A DNA stretch of 64,000 nucleotides from positions 558,001 through 622,000 of the forward strand of contig JAMYHL010000015.1 of assembly GCA_025531455.1 (NCBI GenBank), in the 5' to 3' direction. Below are positions 45,214 to 56,371 of this stretch, in pieces. The translations under genes were made by a program, and so were the position numbers. Source of the DNA: Apiotrichum sp. Y4204. Lineage: Eukaryota; Basidiomycota; Tremellomycetes; Trichosporonales; Trichosporonaceae. A model generated the notes under the pieces. The model made no database searches, had not been told where the DNA came from, and saw only the letters and a list, made by a program, of their open reading frames with translations. The stretch's first letter is position 1. Every line of letters starts with the position of its first letter.

Positions 45214-48200
45214 CGTGTTGGAGTTGGAGAACTGTTTGGATGGAACGAAACGGGTGGCCATGATGGTGGTCGATGCGGGTGGGGCAGTGACAGTATAAGG
45301 GCCGACACGGGTGGTGCGGCCGGTGGGTTCGATTACACGCGGCGTCGTGGATACGGTTGGGGGAGCAAAGTCGGAGTAGAAAACGACGTTGACGACGATG
45401 AGACCAAGGTCGAACAACCAATGACGATGCGTTTGGCGAAACAGAAAGGGGCCGATGGTTGTGAGGGGACAAGTGGAAACGTGAATGGTTGCAAAATGGG
45501 TTCCGAGAAATAGGAGCGAGAAATGGGAGCGAGTGGCACGGATCACGAACAAACGGGACGAATGTTGAAGTGCGAGGGAGGCGGGTAAACGAGGCCGTGC
45601 GAGTCGTTACAGTGTTGAGAAGAAACAAGAGATTCGAGATGTGGAAAGAAGAGTTACGCAGGAAACAATGGACCAAGTAAAAGCGGTGGTGTCAGCAAGC
45701 TTGTGCGTTTTGCTCCACGTCACGCTCCAACGCCAACACTATGCTCTCGCGCCCGTTCTCGACAAGCGCAATGGTGTGCCCTTTGAGAGAACCCGGCGAT
45801 GCTCGCGCACGTCTCCGCCGGCGCTACCGCGCAGCGGGCGTACAGGGGACGGCAGGTGACATGCACTGAACGCTTGGACGTCTGCGTTTGATCACGACTT
45901 ACCTGTTCACCAACGGAAATAGAAAGGCCCACACGACAGATGCGGAGAGGGCGAGAAGGGAAGGGAGTTGCACTTGGGTGCACTGCGTAGGGGAAAGTAA
46001 GAAGAGTGTGAGGATCCACGCGCGAGTCTGAAAGGTGAATGGAGACGATCGTCGAAACCAACAGAAAGGAAGTAGAAGGAGCCAGGTGGCACGATCGGTG
46101 CGTTCAGGTCGTAAGGGATCGAGACGAAAAAGGGAATGATGGGGCAACAAGAGGTTGAAGACCAGTGCGGCGTGTGTTGGGGCGGGGCGGTGGGCGGCGC
46201 AGTGAAGGCGATAATGATTCGGGGTGTTTTGGGTGGGGAGGTTGATAGTGATGTCGTGTGTGGATGTGATTGTCGCAACCGAGTCAGGTGCAGGGATGCG
46301 TGCATGTGACAGGTGACAACGAGAACAAGGCGTTTGACGGCGCAGGGGAAAGGGAGGAAGGCGGGGGGGGGCAAGCAGTGTCAGCACTCTTGAATCCAGC
46401 AAGATTGTAGTGATGGGTGCAAGGAAGGTGTTGTACACCACCGAAGTCAACTGTGCAACAGGTCATGGGATCATGCGACAGAATGAGTGCGGCTAGTCGC
46501 TGGCTGGGTCATGGGGGAACAACACCGAGAACGACATGCAAAGGAAGCGTAACGTCCTTGGCGTCTGCGTGTGTGTGTGGGCGTCTGGTTGTGTGCATGT
46601 GCGCTGTGCACATCACGCGTGTGTACACTGTGTCCACCGCGGGCACCGCGTATGCATGCGCGTGTTGTGCCGCAGCGCGGGCGACCATGATGACAACCGC
46701 GCGAGGGCACACGCGTGCGTGTCTCACGGGATGTAGAGTACCGCAGCGTGCGCCGTACGAATTGCTAATGACCATGACCACAAGTTGACGAGGACCACCG
46801 GCTCGACACGGAACAGCAGGGGGCCGTCTGAAGACATATGGGTCGTGGCTCGTGCCCGGAAGGAAGGCAACGAGGGCTCGGATGGTGGTGACTTACCGAG
46901 TAATGGTAGTGCCTAGGGTGACTCGGGCGGCAGCGACGCGTCGAAGGATGGTGAGTAGAAGGGGAGAGTTGATTGTTGGAGAGAGAGGGAGAAACGGAGG
47001 AGGAAAGGGAAAAAGGAAGGGAGGAGAGAGGATAGTGGAGAAAGGAGGATGAAAAGGTTGACGGTACAGACGAGAGCGGGGAATGATGGGAGAAGAGCGA
47101 GCGAGTCGCGAACGGGCTGTGCTGTGCAGTGTGCAAAGCGTGCGTGTAGTGTAAAAGGTGTGTGCCCAGTCACCCCCCGTTTTGTGTAGTGAAAAGGAGT
47201 CGAATGTATAATTTGAATCTGATTTGATTAAATCTGTAGCATTAATAGGTTGGTATTCAGTATGATCATGGTTTCTAATTAGGCCAATACGAGATAGCAG
47301 GGCAACAGCGGGGAGAAGGGGCGAGGGGGGTGTGGGTGTGAGGAAGAAGGGGGGGCAAAAGGGGCAAAAAGGGACAAAAAAGAATTGAGCATGGGCGGAG
47401 AGATTTGCAGGATTTTTGCAGGATTTTCCCATTGTCACGCAGCGACAAGCCCACACAGGCCACACAGCTACACAGAGCTCAAGCCAGCTAATAAGCCCAT
47501 CCCATACAAAGCAGCAGGGCGGCTGGCCAGCCCCAGCCTCACCCGACAGACAATGCAGCCAGACAAGTGCATGTCCAGCTTGTCCCTTGGCCCTGGACGA
47601 CGCTCCGCCCTCGCTGGAATAGCTGGGGCCCTTTGAAAGGCACAAAAGCTTATGACCTGGCTGCGAGTCTCCACCAAACAGGACACTGCATGAGTCTTGG
47701 CTTGGGAGTAGAGCGCTTCAGGCATCACGGTGCACAGAGGATGGGAATCGGGTCGTTCTGGTAGTGGGTCCATGACTCCAAGCACCCGTTCTATTGATCT
47801 ATTGCATCATTATGCATCGGCGCATCGAATAGCTCGGCGCACTCCCCACTATGATGATGAATGGAGGGCGGATGAGGGGAGGCCCTCGTAGAACATCTAG
47901 CTCATCGATTGAAACTAGTCGTTCAGCTGATCATGGAGATCGGTGAATGGTCTAGGGGAAAAAGAAGCAAGCACCATCGAGCGAGAAGCAAAGGACGCCC
48001 TAGCGCCCCTCACACTCCCTGCCTACGCAGGCTCTGAGCTCTGGGCCCTCAGGTCGCCCGGGCACGAGACTCTTGGGGGGGTGGCTGATCGTATGGCTGA
48101 TCATGGCTGGCCGGCTGATCGCTCACCAAATGCACCGAACCGTGCGCCCGGAACAAGAGGGGAAATGCCCCGAAGTGCCACGCGAGATATTGCCGGTATC

Positions 48201-48372
48201 GCCGCCCACGCTGGCTGGACGACGCACACGCGCGCGTCATCAGCGTGGACTTGGGACTTGTGCACCTCCACCGCTGGGTGTCGAGTGGAAGACCACCATC
48301 GAGTGCTTGAACAACATCATCAACAGCGGCAACATTCGTCTCTTCTACACTCGACACACTGACTTAGCCATC
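45214..48372. other. 3.2 kb between HRR25 and UMP1 starts: long leader and promoters
   Basis: The minus strand from 45.2 to about 47.2 kb is pyrimidine-rich (CTCTCC, CCCTTC), as in a long spliced HRR25 leader. Consensus donors GTAAGT occur at 46897 and 45902 (minus), but the matching acceptors are uncertain. A TG/CA-rich patch lies at 46561-46640. From 47.2 to 48.37 kb there is plain promoter sequence for UMP1. No credible coding frame was found. Confidence 0.45.
46561..46640. repeat. Imperfect TG/GCGTGT repeat
   Basis: A run of GTGTGTGTG, GTTGTGTGCATGTGC and CGCGTGTGTAC over about 80 bp, alternating purine-pyrimidine and so capable of Z-form DNA. It lies within the supposed HRR25 leader. 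Confidence 0.6.
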
Positions 48373-49038
48373 ATGGTACGTGCTTTGGAATTTCCCTCGG
48401 CTCACAGCACGCAGTCGCTCCGTGTCGTTCCCGCTACCGTCAACGCGTCCCAGGAGACATACGAGGTGTCCACAAAGGTATGAGCTCGCAGCTAATCGCC
48501 GCCCATAGAGCCTTCTCTAACTCTAGGCCACCAACCATCCCGCCACTGGCACCCACGACGCGTTCCGCTACGGCCCAACCTCAGCCGCGCAGACCGTTGC
48601 GGCCGGCAACGCGTCTGCGCTCCAGGCTCGCCTCGAGAAGGTCGGTTGATGAGGTGCGAAGGAAGTTCTCGAAAGCTGACAAGCAGTGGCAGGAGACGCA
48701 GCTCCAGCTCCGCCAGACGGTGCAGCGCAACAACTTTGGCGTCGGCGTTCCCCTGCGGCAATCGATGGAGATGAACCTTGTCAACAATGTGGGTATCAAC
48801 GTTGGACTTGACATGTAGACTTTGGGTGGGAGAGCTGACAAGGCAGGAGCTGCATCACCCCGCCCTCCTTTCCGCGACGCCGTCCGGCCTGCCCCTCGGC
48901 GGCTCGCACAACATCCACCGCGAGATTCTCCAGGGAACTGACGAGTCGCTGGACGCCGCCGACTTCATGTCTGGCGGTGCGGACCTGCGCGAGGTTCTCG
49001 ACGTCAGCGCGGCCATGGAGCGCAGCCGCGGCATGTAG
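48373..49038 (+). CDS. UMP1: Proteasome maturation factor Ump1 (POMP)
   Basis: Preferred exons are 48373-48375, 48415-48477, 48527-48640, 48687-48788 and 48847-49038, giving 157 aa. The family pattern is clear: SLRVVPATVNAS at the start, DAFRYGP, LQARLEKWQETQLQLRQTVQ, NNFGVGVPLRQSMEMNLV and the C-terminal SHNIHREILQGTDESLDAAD. Ump1 helps assemble the 20S proteasome from half-particles and is the first substrate of the finished enzyme. The first intron (39 nt, 48376-48414) starts directly after the ATG and is a multiple of three with no stop, so the unspliced product would have 13 extra residues. At intron 3 the acceptor CAG (48684-48686) is preferred because it gives LEKWQETQ. Confidence 0.88.
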
Positions 49039-49142
49039 AGCATTGGTGATTGTAGACTCATGCATTGTATTAACAGGGTACTGTGAGGTTTTCAAGATGG
49101 GTCTGTAGCCTGGCTAGCTGGCAGCTGGATGCGGGTAAGACT

Positions 49143-49832
49143 CTACGCAATGGCCGAGTAGCCGTCGCGCGTTTGTGGCGGACGCGGCGCGCCGTTGTCC
49201 CCGCCAAGGCGATATCCGCCCGAGGGGAACGCGCCAGGCGGCGGCGGGGTATGGTCCGCGTGGCTCGGCGGCTCTTCACCACCGAGAGTCTGGCCGCCAG
49301 ACGACGGCATCCATCCTGAAATTAGAGAACGCGAACAGCACACCTGCCTGCATCGACTTACCGCCGGCGTTGAACCCCCTTGGCGCGGCCCAGGTGAAGT
49401 CTCCTCCGCGCTCGCGGAGGTGCGCGAGACCCGAGAAGTAGATCGGCGCCTTGAGCGCGACGACCACGAGCGCGAAGATGAATGTAATGTCCAGCCGGGG
49501 GCGGAAGAGGAAGAAGAGATCGAAGATCCCCGAGACGGCCGTGAGCATGATGAAGAACTGCTCTGGCCCAGTCGAGGAGAGCTCGAGGGCGACTATGCCA
49601 AAGAGCTGGAGTTAGTAAATCAGAAAGAGGACCCGAGTGGTGAAAGCTCCTAGACGGGGATGCGCACCATGAGGGGAAAGTTGTACGAGAACCGCTCTGT
49701 ATCCGTCAGAGTGAGCGAGACGGCCTGGGGTCAGTGGGCGGCGACGGCGAGCGCGAGCAAATTGTTACGCACCGCAGCGATGCGGACGAGCTGGACTGCG
49801 TCCTGCCCCGCGAGGCGTGCCAGCATTGACAT
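49143..49832 (-). CDS. ATRAP-like (AGTRAP domain) small membrane protein
   Basis: Exons (minus) 49832-49773, 49724-49668, 49605-49362 and 49315-49143 (introns 48, 62 and 46 nt) give 177 aa. The protein has about three hydrophobic segments (FFIMLTAVSGIFDLFFLF, ITFIFALVVVALKAPIYF), with the short SLTLTDTERFSYNF before and HLRERGGDF after them, both similar to human angiotensin II receptor-associated protein (SLTDTGRFG and YRERGGE). The C-terminus is soluble, Gly/Pro-rich and ends DGYSAIA. Assignment comes from remembered motifs, so it is moderate. The yeast function is not known; no angiotensin receptor exists in fungi. All four exons join in phase. The UMP1 gene ends 105 bp downstream. Confidence 0.75.
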
Positions 49833-50061
49833 GATGGCGAGGAATGGGTTAGATGGTGAGTGTGGTGGTGATAAGGCGTGGTTGTGCTGTAATCGGCCAC
49901 TTGGACCGGCGGCATCACCGAATCCGCTTGACTTGCATGGCTTGCTTGGCTTTGGGTTTGCCACCCCATCCCACCCCCAGCCAGGCACATTCCGCCTCCT
50001 GCGCGTCGAGATTCAATGCGATTGCACGATTGCTTGCGTTGATAGCTTGATTGCTTGCTTG

Positions 50062-50069
50062 TATAAATA
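50062..50069 (+). promoter_or_regulatory. TATA box of the metallophosphatase gene
   Basis: TATAAATA, 51 bp before the ATG at 50120, within a short divergent promoter (49833-50119) shared with the ATRAP-like gene. It is a canonical box at a plausible distance. Confidence 0.6.
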
Positions 50070-50119
50070 CCCGTTCCCGATAGGAACCCTCCCCAAGGTC
50101 TTCCTCCTCGCCACCCACC

Positions 50120-52400
50120 ATGACCCCGCTACCACTCCTTCTCACGCTCCTCCCCTCCGTGCTTGGCCTGGCCATCTGGCCGTGGCCACTCAGCTCAACC
50201 CAGCAGGAGGCACCGAACCTCCGCCCGCCACCCGTCATACCCACACCGACGCGCCCACTGCAATGGGGCGACGTCAACTTCCTCAGTACCTCGGACACGC
50301 ATGGTGAGCATAAGAGATTACTCCGAGCTGACGGCAGGATGGCTGCTTGGGCATCAACACGTACGTTGCATGGAGAAATGCTTGCTAACATCATTAGAAC
50401 ACTTGGCCGGAACCTGTGAGCAGATCTTGGTTCTTGCCACCTTGATCTGTGCTGATGGCAGAACTATTCAGGCGACTTCGGCTCCTGGGCAAGCTTCGCC
50501 GAACACATGCGCACGGAGGCCGACGCGCGCGGCGTCGATCTCCTTCTCGTAGACGCCGGCGACCACCACGACGGATCCGGACTGGTCTCTACGTCGCAGT
50601 ACAGCGCCGAGGCGACGGACGACATTTTCGGTCTCCTCACATACGACGTGCTGACGCTCGGCAACCACGAGCTGTACAAATACGAGTCGGCAAAATGGTT
50701 GTACGACAATCGGCACCGCTGGGGCGGGCGGTACCTGACGTCCAACGTCAATATCACAGTGCAAGAGGATGGCGAGGTCGTTAGCGTACCCATTGCCGAC
50801 CGCTACGCCCAGTTTGAGACTCAGACGTAAGGAGCTGGGCGCTTTGTGTGCTAACGTCAGCGGGCGGCGCGTCACTGCGTTTGGTGTTCTTTTTGACTGT
50901 ACGTCCGTCTTCGTATTCCGCTGACGTCCAGTTAAGGCGCACGACCGCAACCTCACGATCCAGTCGCCCACAAAGATGGCCAAGGAGCAGTGGTTCCGCG
51001 ATGCCATTGCCGATTCCCCCGACTACTTGTGAGCCGCGCGACCAACGCCACTTGTACTGACTTTAGCGTATTGGTCGGCCACATGCCGGGACGCGGATGG
51101 ACCTCCGAGTGGATGCCAGTGTACGATGCGATTCGCGCCGTCCACCCGCTCGTCCCCATCTACATCTTTGGTGGGCACACCCATGTCCGTGACTGCGTCC
51201 AGTACGACGGGAGGTCTATTGCGTGAGTTGCTTATGTGCCAAGAACCGACTCTTGCTAACTGCCAGCATCGTTCCGGGCCGGTACCTCGAGACCATCACG
51301 TTCACATCGTCATCCCTCCCTTCCTCCACGGACGACGATGGCGGCCCGCTTGAGATCAACAGGCGGTATCTTGACGCCAATCCTGTTACCTACAAGTGGC
51401 ACACAGGCAAGGACGACGACGACTTTGACACTCCGCTCGGGCAGAACATCAGCCATGCTCTGCGCACCCTCGCCCACAAGCTCAAGCTCGACATGCCGTA
51501 CGGCGACGTCCCGCACGACTACTACCTCTCGCGTTACCCATACGGCCACCCGCGCAACGTCCTCACTGTCTTTGCCGAAAGGGTCCTTCCCTCCGTCGTC
51601 GAGGACAAGCACCGTCGCGGGCCACGCATTATTCTCGGCAACGCCGGGAGCCTGCGATTCGATGTGGTGGGTTGTGAAGTGCTGACTTTCCTGACCCTCA
51701 GTTCAAGGGCAACTTTGACCGCAACGACGAGCTCACGGTGTCGCCTTTGTGAGTTCTTGGAATGAAACTTGCGCTGTACTAGAGAATATATTGCTCACGC
51801 CAGCACAACGGCGTTCCTCTACACACGCCTTCCGGCTGGCCTGGCAGGCAACATCACTATTGAGATGAACCGCGCCGGTGCCTCCAAATTCCGGCCTTCC
51901 TCGGCGCGGGAGGACGACGAGGCGCAGGTCCGCGCCGTGTACGAGGACTGGCTCGCGTCACAGTGGGACGACTACGTTGCATCTGGTCTCGTGGGCTCAA
52001 ACGACGCCACCGTACTGGGCAAGACGGGCAAGCCGCAGACGCTCGGCTACGTGACAAAGGACGCGTGCGCCGGCCGCGGCGACGACATTGAGCACATTCC
52101 TGTGCCTTTCTCGCGCGACCAAGTGTGAGTATCCTCTTCAATAGTGAATAAAACTGACGGCAGCGACTTTATCCAGACGCCGATGCCGGACGTGGATCCC
52201 AGCGAGGACATCGACGTCGTCGTCATGGACTTTGCAATGGACGACTTCTGTGGGTAAAAGGAAGCCACTAAAGCTGACCCCCAGTGACGGCCGCCAACCT
52301 GCTTGCGCCGGGCCGTGTCGCGTTCGAGGACTTTGCGCCGTACGCCGAGGGCATGCTCATCAACGAGGTGTTTGGGCGGTACGCGCGCATCGCGTGGTGA
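50120..52400 (+). CDS. Secreted calcineurin-type metallophosphatase / 5'-nucleotidase-like (YHR202W family)
   Basis: Twelve exons: 50120-50303, 50338-50360, 50398-50415, 50462-50826, 50861-50898, 50932-51028, 51067-51222, 51267-51666, 51702-51748, 51804-52124, 52164-52249 and 52285-52400, giving 616 aa. A signal peptide (MTPLPLLLTLLPSVLGLA) is followed by the phosphoesterase metal motifs in order: STSDTHGWL, DAGDHHDG, LGNHEL, VGHMPG and GGHTHVRD, so both metal sites look complete. Sequons (NVNIT, NLTI, NITI) suggest glycosylation. The C-terminal half matches the fungal YHR202W-type nucleotidase family, often vacuolar or extracellular; the substrate is not established. The last exon stops at TGA 52398-52400; an alternative donor at 52379 with acceptor 52434 would change and extend the tail. 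Confidence 0.9.
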
Positions 52401-53193
52401 ATGAGCTGATAACGATTGAGAACTGTACTTTTAGTTTCAAGCATTGGCCGAATCATCCCATCGTGTTATTATGTTATATGAGAATGTCATCCTGTTGCAC
52501 TGAGAAGGCGGGGCACCAGACGCCCCTCGTAGTCACTTCGACGTGACACCCGGGTCGGCATCCTGAATGGTCATAATTGAATAGACTGCAGGCCCCGCGT
52601 GCAATACGCCAGCCTTTGACTGCCCAAACGCTCGTCCTCAACGTCAGCGAGCCACCAACCACTAACGAGCACTGTAGCTCGGCTGCAAGGGCTTGGCGCT
52701 CCATGCTGACCTAGCCGCAGTACAGGCATTCCGATGGCGGAAATCTCGTACATTCCCCTCCTCGCCTCGCGATCCCCTACAAACTGCATAGCCTGGGTCT
52801 GATGTGGCGGGTATGCGATCTTGTTTCTTGTTTCGAACGGGGACCCCGCCACCCCAAGCCCACCACGGCGCCTCAGGGCGGAGAGCGGCGCCGATATCCG
52901 TCCCCGAGGCGGGGATCCCCACACGGCCTCCACACGGAGATTACCGGTCACCGATCGTGTTCGGGCCGGCGGGGGAGAAAGTAGCCGGCAACAGCCGAGA
53001 GTCTAGTCTTGTGGGGTGTTTGGTGAACGTGCACTAAGAAGCCAAGTGATCAAGGCAATGTGATGTGCGATGGCGAGATGCAAGCGAAGAGAGGCAGATG
53101 CAACGCTTGCAAGTTCATTAGAGTATCCCATTTCGACATCGCCCTCTATTCCATTCTCGTCTCTCACCCTCTCTAGACTCTAGACTCGAGACA
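52401..53193. other. Intergenic, 0.8 kb
   Basis: 3' flank of the phosphatase gene and promoter of the acyl-CoA ligase gene. Contains CTCTCTAGACTCTAGACTCGAGAC just before the ATG, which is a short repeated TCTAGAC. No gene was found. Confidence 0.45.
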
Positions 53194-55104
53194 ATGTCGC
53201 AGCGCATCTATCCGTCCGACTACCCCGTGCCCCCGCTCCCCACCTCGGGCCTGTTCACCTACCTCTTTCCCGACGCGCCAGGCGACTCGCCGCTCCCCAG
53301 CTTTCCCGGGAGCGCGCCGGCGTACATCGACGGCGCGACCGGCCGCGTGCTTACCCGCGGGCAGCTGAAGGAGAATGCGCTCCGCCTCGCGACGGGTCTC
53401 CGGGGGCTCGGGCTGCGCGCCGCGGACGTCGCGTGTCTCTGGGGACCGAACTCGCTCGAGTGGGCGCAGGCCGCGTTCGGGTGCATGGCAACGGGACTCA
53501 CCATCTCCCCGGCCAACTACGCTTAGTGAGTGGAAAGAAGTGGTGAGGCTGTGGTGTGCGTTACGCTGCACCAGACGCCACGCGGGCTTCGGAGGTGAAC
53601 ACTCCGGCCGCAGATGAAGGCCTGCTCGCGTCTCGCGTGATGCCTTACCGCCTGCGATCATGGCTGACGACAGTGCGCCCCACGAGCTGGCCCACCAGCT
53701 GAACAACTCGAGTTCAAAGATCATTTTCCTGGATCCGGCCCTTTTGCCAAACTTTGACGCGGCGCGGCGCGAGCTCGAGTTTGCGTTCCCGGCATCCCGT
53801 GTCGTCCTCCTCTGCACAAAGGACGCCAAGCCGGCCGCCACCCCGTTCAAGTGCGTCGAGGAGCTGTATGGCGCGGTCGGCAAGCCCGCGCGCTTCGACA
53901 CGCCCGAGGCGGCGCGCACCACCGCCTGGCTCTGCTACTCGTCCGGCACCACAGGCCTTCCCAAGGGCGTCATGACCTCCCACCACAACCTCACGTCCCA
54001 GCTCCAGGCAGTCAACGTCGCGTACGAGAAGCTCGAGAGCGGAAAGGACGTTGTGCTTGCCGTCCTCCCCTTCTCCCATATCGTGGGTGAACTGGTGTTA
54101 CGAATCGCTGACATTAGTACGGCCTCACCGTCGTCCTCCTCCAGCCAATCACTGTTGGCGTCGCCGTGGTCGTTCTCCCCAAGTTTGAGGAGATCCCAGT
54201 GCTCAAGGCGATTGAAAAGTACAAGATTACGCACGGGCTCATCGTCCCCCCTGTCATCATTGTCCTCCTCCACTCGAAGAATGTCGACAAGTACGACCTC
54301 TCCTCGCTGCGCACACTGATGAGCGGCGCTGCGCCGCTCGCAGCCGACACGCAGGAGGCGTTCCTGAAGAAGATGCCGTGGATCCGCCTCACGCAGGGCT
54401 ACGGCATGACCGAGACGTCGCCGGTGACACACACGCTCACGTCGGCAGAGGGCGAGGGGCGCGCCGGATGGGTCGGCCGCCTGCTCCCGACCTTTGATGC
54501 GCGCCTCGTGAAGGAGGACGGCGTGGACGCTGACGAGGGCGACCGCGGCGAGCTCTGGGTCCGCGGACCATCCGTCATGATGGGATACCACCGCAACGAG
54601 GAGGCAACCGCCAAGACCATGGACGGCGAGTGGCTCAAGACCGGTGACATCCTCATCCGCAGCAAGGACGGGTGGTACCAGTGAGCAGGACGCAAATTTC
54701 CTTCGATTCCGTTTCTGACACACAGGGTCGTCGACCGCGTCAAGGAGCTGATCAAGTACAAGGGCTTCCAGGTCCCGCCAGCCGAACTCGAGGCGCTGCT
54801 GCTGCAGCACCCGAAGGTGGTAGACTCGGGCGTGGTGGGCGTGTACGACAAGTCGGCCGCGACCGAGCTCCCCCGCGCGTACATTGCCGTGTCTGCCGAC
54901 GCCGCAACCGAGGACAAGGCAGCGGTCGAGCGCGAGGTCGCGGCCTGGGTCGCGGAGCGTGTGGCGCAGCACAAGCGCCTGCGTGGGGGAGTGTGCATCA
55001 TCCCCGCGATCCCAAAGAGCGCGTCGGGCAAGATTCTCCGCAAGGACCTGCGCGTGCGCGCCCAGGAGGAGTTTGACGCGCTCCCGCCACGCGCCAGGCT
55101 CTAG
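53194..55104 (+). CDS. Acyl-CoA synthetase / 4-coumarate-CoA ligase-like, probably peroxisomal
   Basis: Exons 53194-53525, 53674-54082, 54118-54680 and 54726-55104 (introns 148, 35 and 45 nt) give 560 aa. All core motifs of the AMP-binding superfamily are present: YSSGTTGLPKGVMTSHHN (ATP loop), MSGAAPL, QGYGMTETS, GELWVRGP, WLKTGD, then VVDRVKELIKYKGFQVPPAE and the catalytic lysine region PKSASGKILRKDL. The protein ends in ARL, a form of the PTS1 peroxisomal signal. By family it joins a carboxylic acid to coenzyme A through an adenylate. The acid is not known; fungal relatives use phenylpropanoid-like or medium-chain acids. All junctions restore conserved text. Confidence 0.93.
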
Positions 55105-55770
55105 TTCCTTCATGGTTGTATTCCCGCCTGTGGCGACGATTGAACGTTTATGCATCCGGTTTCCTTCGCGGGGCTGTCGCTGGCTGGTGACTGGGATTGG
55201 GTGGGAAGTTTTCGGACAGCTCGAAACAGTTCTAGAGTGCGGGCCAGGTCGTCGGGCGCTGTTCTCTGTCGGCTTTCCCCCATGACAGCTACTATTCTCA
55301 CTCTCGGTTTATCCCGTCAACGTGGTCGATCTACGCTTCAATGTCTTCGTGGTTTTGCTCGTGGCTTTGCGTATCGCCCGGAGGCCGTCGTTTCATTTTC
55401 TTCTATTTATTTGTACAGTATCATCCATCGTACAGCAGAAGTGTCGCTACGTCAATCAGTCCTGGCCACATTATGTTACTTGCTCTGAATGACCCTATTA
55501 TACCTACTCTGCACTCGTTGACTGAAAGGGCGGCGATGGACCTGGGAGGCTGGGGGACACGAAGTCATCAGAGCATCAAAACTCTTACGATCCTGTGTGG
55601 AGCTTCTGACGCTCACTCAAACCGAGACCATCCCGACAACCATCGAGACAGCACCAGTACCAACGGACAGCTCCAGCCCCAACGGCGTCGCGGCACGGGT
55701 CAGCACGTAACACGTTCGATAAATACACCTCTTCAGCGCAGGTGGCGCTTCCGATTTCGTGACAACCAAG

Positions 55771-55815
55771 GCCGCTTAGCTCAGTTGGTCTGAGCATCGT
55801 ACTAGTACGCAGACG
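55771..55815 (+). pseudogene. tRNA-Thr-like 5' half (orphan A box)
   Basis: GCCGCTTAGCTCAGTTGG has an intact pol III A box and a D-arm (GCTC/GAGC), then CTAGTAC, where AGT could be a Thr anticodon. The 3' half does not fold: the anticodon stem is not completed, no B box (GGTTCGA) follows and no matching acceptor strand is found in the next 120 bp. It is most simply a truncated tRNA copy. An unusual long intron is less likely. Confidence 0.4.
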
Positions 55816-56271
55816 CGTGTCGGTATGCGTAAGAATTCGCCAATTCTACCCCTAACATCAGGGCCCTAGGCCACCGACCGAATCCAACCGTTCGGGCGCC
55901 AATAATCGTTGAGACCTGACGACTGCAGCTCGGTGACTCGGAGACGGAGGCAAGACTCTGTTCCCTCTTGCCTTGTAGAAGGTAACAGCTGTCCCAGTCA
56001 AGAAGACGCCATGGGGGGTTTCCAATGCATTCATTCGTCGTCAGCAGCCTCGTGCATTGAGAATGCATGGTTGTGTTGACGAGTCCAGCAACTAGATCGG
56101 TGGTGCCACATGCCACATTCCTCGACCGGAATGACTGGCGAAGCAACACATGTTTCACCATTATGGCGATCTCACTCAATCCATCGCTCCTTACAACATT
56201 CGTCCCATTTCGCGAGTTCACAACTACCCTACTCTCCCAGCTTCATCATCCCCACCCAACAGACCCAAAAA

Positions 56272-56371
56272 GGTGTGACAGAGATTTGAACTCTGGCGAC
56301 TGACGTCAAATGATAACCTAGCTGCCGGAGCAGATTCTAATCATTCCCCTTAACCACTCGGGCATCACACC
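56272..56371 (-). tRNA. tRNA-Ser (AGA), intron-containing
   Basis: Read on the minus strand from 56371. The acceptor strands GGTGTGA and TCACACC pair perfectly (7 bp). The D arm is CCC-GAGTGGTTAA-GGG. The anticodon stem AATGA pairs with TCATT only after removing about 20 nt following A37; the loop TTAGAA gives anticodon AGA. A long variable arm, as expected for serine, precedes the T arm CAGAG-TTCAAAT-CTCTG. A run of T residues follows directly, a pol III terminator. The intron starts right after position 37, as in eukaryotic tRNAs. Confidence 0.92.

Noticed and set aside
52379..52434. A thirteenth exon for the metallophosphatase
   Set aside because: Splice sites exist, but the simple TGA at 52398 gives a natural end (GRYARIAW) and the alternative tail is Cys/Met-rich without family support; it is kept only as an alternative.
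55771..55890. Full-length tRNA-Thr with intron
   Set aside because: The A box and D arm are good, but the anticodon stem, B box and acceptor 3' strand could not be completed within 120 bp, so only a fragment is reported.
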